From contig CAVZUA010000006.1 of the NCBI GenBank assembly GCA_963778385.1, positions 62,001 through 126,000 on the forward strand: a stretch of DNA of 64,000 nt. Reading direction: 5' to 3'. This DNA is from DATARH01 sp963778385. Lineage in GTDB: Bacteria > Pseudomonadota > Alphaproteobacteria > ATCC43930 > CGMCC-115725. Made by a program: the position numbers and the translations under genes. Under the pieces are notes generated by a model. The model was not told the origin of the DNA. It made no database searches and worked only from the letters and a program-made list of their open reading frames with translations. Numbering within the stretch: position 1 is the first letter of the stretch; each line of letters starts with the position of its first letter. This document shows, one piece after another, positions 61,338-64,000 of this stretch.

Positions 61338-62354
61338 TTATAGCGCCTGCAGCGCCTCGATCACCGCCCGGTCGACAAGAATGCCTTCGGCGCGCCGGCG
61401 CTCGCGCTCACGAAAGGCGCGCTGCGAGGGGATGCGGATTTGGTCCACGCCCGGTCGGCGCGGCGTCGCCTGGATCGCCTTGACGAGGTCGGCCATCTGC
61501 GACGTGAACGGATCGCCGGGGAGCATCGCGCCGGGATCGACGACAAAGAACAGAAAGCCGTAATCCTGCACCCGACCGCGCGGCAGCGCCGCGCCGGCGA
61601 GCAGCCCCAGCGCCTGGATCGCGAAAGATAGGCCGTAGCCCTTATGCCCGGCAAAGGCCGAGACGCCGCCCTTGGCGGCTTCCTTGCCGTCGCGGGTCGG
61701 ATTGCCGTCGGCGTCGAAGGCGACGCCTTCCGGTAACGCCTCGCCGGTCTCGGCGGCGAGCAGCACCTCGCCCCACATCACCGAGGCCGTGCCGATATCG
61801 TAGATTACCGGTCCGTCGGCCGAAGGGAAGCCGAACGCGATCGGGTTGGTGCCGAGTGCCGGTCTTGTCCCGCCCGGCGGCAGCACATGCGGCGCGGCGC
61901 TGGCGCTGTGCATGCCGACCAGCCCGGCTTCGACGATGCGTTCGAGGAAATAGGCATTGCGGCCGCTGTAATAGGAATTGTGCACGCCGACCACCGCGAC
62001 GCCGCTTTCCTTGGCCTTGCGGATCGCGATCTCGGCGCCGCGATAGACCGCGACATAGCCGACATTGTTGCCGCCATCGACCAGCGCCGTGGTCGGCGTT
62101 TCGTGGACGATCGCGACCGGGGTGCGGGTGTGTTGCGTGCGCCCGTCGCGGGCGATCGCCAGGATGCGCGGCAGCCCGGCGAAGCGGTAGCCGCACAGCG
62201 AATTGTCGATCAGCTGGTCGACGACGATGCGCGCGTCATCCTCGCCATAGCCGACGCGCGCCAGCGCGCCTTCTCCCAGCGCCCGCGCCTCGGCGACCGA
62301 AAGCCGCGTCGCGCCGGGCCGATCGGGATCGAGATAGTTGGAACCTCTAGCCAT
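61338..62354 (-). CDS. Ldh-family (malate/L-lactate dehydrogenase type) oxidoreductase
   Basis: A 338-residue NAD(P)-dependent enzyme of the YlbC/MdhB-like Ldh_2 family, unrelated to classical MDH. Features are RLSVAEARALGEGALARVGY, GGNNVGYVAVYRGAEIAIRK, VVGVHNSYYSGRNAYFLERI, PALGTNPIAFGFPSADGP and FAGHKGYGLSFAIQALGLLA. Family enzymes act on malate, lactate, ureidoglycolate, sulfolactate or delta1-piperideine carboxylate. It is divergent from an ACS-family permease 127 bp away, so the two may handle one organic acid. Substrate undetermined. Confidence 0.88.
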   Translation of the reverse strand: MARGSNYLDPDRPGATRLSVAEARALGEGALARVGYGEDDARIVVDQLIDNSLCGYRFAGLPRILAIARDGRTQHTRTPVAIVHETPTTALVDGGNNVGYVAVYRGAEIAIRKAKESGVAVVGVHNSYYSGRNAYFLERIVEAGLVGMHSASAAPHVLPPGGTRPALGTNPIAFGFPSADGPVIYDIGTASVMWGEVLLAAETGEALPEGVAFDADGNPTRDGKEAAKGGVSAFAGHKGYGLSFAIQALGLLAGAALPRGRVQDYGFLFFVVDPGAMLPGDPFTSQMADLVKAIQATPRRPGVDQIRIPSQRAFRERERRRAEGILVDRAVIEALQAL

Positions 62355-62481
62355 GCCGCCGACGATAGGGCGGCCCGGCGACCGCCGTCAAACAGGGCCG
62401 GGCATGCCGAAATTGCGCGGCGACGGCGCGGCGCCACGGGCTAGGCTGTCATCGAAACGCCAAAATCCGGAGAGGACGCGC

Positions 62482-63804
62482 ATGTCCGCCATCGAAAAAT
62501 CCGACATCGAACGCGCCACGATGCGCAAGGTGTATTGGCGGCTGCTGCCGTTCGGCTGCCTGTGCATGATCGTCTGCTATCTCGACCGCATCAATGTCGG
62601 CTTTGCGGCGCTGACCATGCGCGGTGATCTCGGGCTCAGCGCGACCGCGTTTGGCTTTGGCGCCGGCTGCTTCTACGCCGGCTATTGCGTCTTCGAGATC
62701 CCGAGCAACATCGTGCTGATGAAGTTGGGCGCGCGGTTCTGGATCGCGCGGATCATGGTCACCTGGGGCCTGTTGTCAATGGCGATGGCGCTGGTGTGGA
62801 GCACGACCAGCTTTATCACGCTGCGGTTTCTGCTGGGCGTCGCCGAGGCCGGGTTCTTCCCCGGCATGCTGCTCTATTTCACCTTCTGGTTCCCGTCGGC
62901 GCATCGCGGCCGAATGGTGGCGTGGTTTGGTGTCGCGACCCCGGTGGCGGTGGCGATCGGCGGGCCGATTTCGTCGTTTCTGATGCTGCTCGACGGCACC
63001 TGGGGCCTCGCCGGGTGGAAGTGGCTGTTTCTCGGCGAGGGGTTGCCGGCGGTCGTTTTGGGGATCGTGTGCCTGGTCTATCTGGTCGACGGGCCGCTCA
63101 AGGCTAGCTGGCTGACCCAGGAGGAGAAGGACTGGCTCGCCGGCGAGATGGAGCGCGAGCGCCGCGAGGTCACCGCGGCGCACGGCCACATCTCGATGTG
63201 GCAGGCGCTGGTCAATCCGCGGGTCTGGGCGCTCGGCATCGTCTATCTCGGGATCGTGACGCCGAGCGTCGGGCTGGTGCTCTTCGCGCCGCAGATCATC
63301 AAGCAGTCCGGGCTATCGAATTTCGCGACGGGTTTCGTGACCTCGATCCCCTATATCGCCGGGGTCATCGGGATGCTCGTCTGGGGCCATTTCTCGGATC
63401 GGGTCAACGAGCGGCGCTGGAACTTGTTCGCCGGCTGCGTGCTGTCCGGGGTGGCGCTGATCTTCGCCGGCTGGACGGTCGGCACGATCGTCGCGGTGGC
63501 CGCGATGTGCGCTGCGACCGTCGGGTTCTACGGCTCGAAGGGGCCGTTCTGGTCGCTGCCCAACACGATCCTGTCGGGCACCGCGGCGGCGGCGGGGCTC
63601 GCCTTCATCAATTCGCTCGGTAATCTCGGCGGCTGGTTCGGGCCGACGATCGTCGGCTGGATGGCCGACAGGACCGGCGGGTTCCAGGGCGGGCTCTATA
63701 CCATCGCCGGCTTCTGCGCCCTCGCGGCGATCGTGACGGTGATCGGCGTCGCCGCGCCGCGGCGGTCGGCTCAGCCAGCGGCAGTCAGCGCGGCGGCGGA
63801 GTAG
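62482..63804 (+). CDS. MFS permease, anion:cation symporter (ACS/phthalate permease) family
   Basis: A 440-residue protein with 12 membrane segments. The ACS signature CYLDRINVGFAALTMRGDLG in TM1-loop is clear, with FLLGVAEAGFFPGMLLYFTF in TM4 and LLSMAMALVW-type helices after. The family imports tartrate, phthalate, galactonate, hydroxyphenylacetate and similar anions. ATG 62482 has GGAGAGG upstream; the in-frame extension to 62338 runs into the divergent gene's leader and is not credible. Pairs by position with the Ldh-family dehydrogenase. Confidence 0.92.
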   Translation: MSAIEKSDIERATMRKVYWRLLPFGCLCMIVCYLDRINVGFAALTMRGDLGLSATAFGFGAGCFYAGYCVFEIPSNIVLMKLGARFWIARIMVTWGLLSMAMALVWSTTSFITLRFLLGVAEAGFFPGMLLYFTFWFPSAHRGRMVAWFGVATPVAVAIGGPISSFLMLLDGTWGLAGWKWLFLGEGLPAVVLGIVCLVYLVDGPLKASWLTQEEKDWLAGEMERERREVTAAHGHISMWQALVNPRVWALGIVYLGIVTPSVGLVLFAPQIIKQSGLSNFATGFVTSIPYIAGVIGMLVWGHFSDRVNERRWNLFAGCVLSGVALIFAGWTVGTIVAVAAMCAATVGFYGSKGPFWSLPNTILSGTAAAAGLAFINSLGNLGGWFGPTIVGWMADRTGGFQGGLYTIAGFCALAAIVTVIGVAAPRRSAQPAAVSAAAE

Positions 63805-63807
63805 GGG

Positions 63808-64000
63808 CTACTGCGCCGCCTCGGCTTCGGCTTCCGGTTCCTCGATGATCTCGCCGATTTCCTCGTGGTACATGCCGAGCCGGTTGATCCCGTCGAACGC
63901 GGCGACCTTGTAGCACTCGGCGAGCGTCGGGTAGTTGAAGACGGTGTTGACGAAATAATCGACCGTCCCGCCAAACGACAGCACCGCCTGGCCGATATGG
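63808..64000 (-). CDS. sthA: Soluble pyridine nucleotide transhydrogenase, C-terminal fragment
   Basis: The gene is cut by the right edge of the window. The visible 63 C-terminal residues begin HIGQAVLSFGGTVDYFVNTV, then FNYPTLAECYKVAAFDGINR, closely following the end of E. coli SthA, and then a Glu/Ala-rich tail (EIGEIIEEPEAEAEAAQ) not present there. SthA is a flavoprotein converting NADPH plus NAD+ to NADP+ plus NADH. It is convergent with the ACS permease gene, whose stop is 3 bp away. The N-terminal half must be checked beyond the window. Confidence 0.85.
   Translation of the reverse strand, partial: HIGQAVLSFGGTVDYFVNTVFNYPTLAECYKVAAFDGINRLGMYHEEIGEIIEEPEAEAEAAQ

Overview
This 64 kb window is a GC-rich stretch (roughly two thirds G+C by eye) of the chromosome of an alphaproteobacterium, probably a soil or freshwater member of Hyphomicrobiales or Rhodospirillales. 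The evidence is a NadQ-type NAD regulator with a matching operator at nadA, an aspartate/glutamate leucyltransferase (Bpt), NCS1/OFA/ACS-type permeases, and repeated dyads of the form GTCATGGCCGGG...CCCGGGCATGAC, like those common in Bradyrhizobium relatives. Most genes are housekeeping or small-molecule catabolism genes. I see no rRNA, tRNA, CRISPR array, insertion sequence, integrase or prophage gene.

Layout. 0-8.6 kb: an RHH/MazF-type toxin-antitoxin pair, an M20 carbamoylase-type amidase, an NCS1 nucleobase permease, a 1168-residue multi-cluster flavoprotein and an OFA-family permease. 8.6-17.1 kb: a D-aminoacylase-like amidohydrolase, a DUF6502/DUF5666 gene pair, a divergent mini-operon of tiny membrane proteins behind a promoter with two palindromic operators, a MetE-like protein and an orphan sensor kinase. 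17.2-25.5 kb: asd, a sugar ABC importer without its ATPase, panC, a small secreted protein, a PcaB-like lyase and bpt. 25.6-32.3 kb: small genes, then nadQ, ndh, nadA and nadC with a readable regulatory region. 32.5-40.4 kb: a VOC protein, MFS permeases, an orphan amino-acid-type binding protein, an SDR and an orphan ThDP enzyme. 40.5-47.1 kb: a glgB-glgX-malQ alpha-glucan operon. 47.2-55.2 kb: an LhgO-like oxidase, alanine dehydrogenase, a methyltransferase and an Mla-type lipid transport operon whose auxiliary lipoprotein gene is frameshifted. 55.2-64 kb: a CDF transporter, pdxH, fabI, aroC, a HigBA-like toxin-antitoxin pair, a NIPSNAP protein, an ankyrin protein, an Ldh-family dehydrogenase, an ACS permease and the 3' end of sthA.

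Best candidates for something undescribed. (1) The flavoprotein at 3739-7245 combines a GltD-like FeS/FAD/NAD(P) module, a PyrK-like FAD/[2Fe-2S] module and an unknown 250-residue N-terminal domain. This is the subunit composition of the electron-bifurcating transhydrogenase NfnAB in a single chain. (2) The mini-operon at 13042-13635 has three tiny, closely spaced membrane ORFs behind a strong promoter that carries two palindromes, opposite a DUF6502 gene. (3) The nadA leader has a promoter, then an intrinsic-terminator-like hairpin, then a NadQ-like operator abutting the ribosome binding site. (4) Nested mosaic inverted repeats occupy 38443-38773. All are inferences from sequence patterns; no searches were run.
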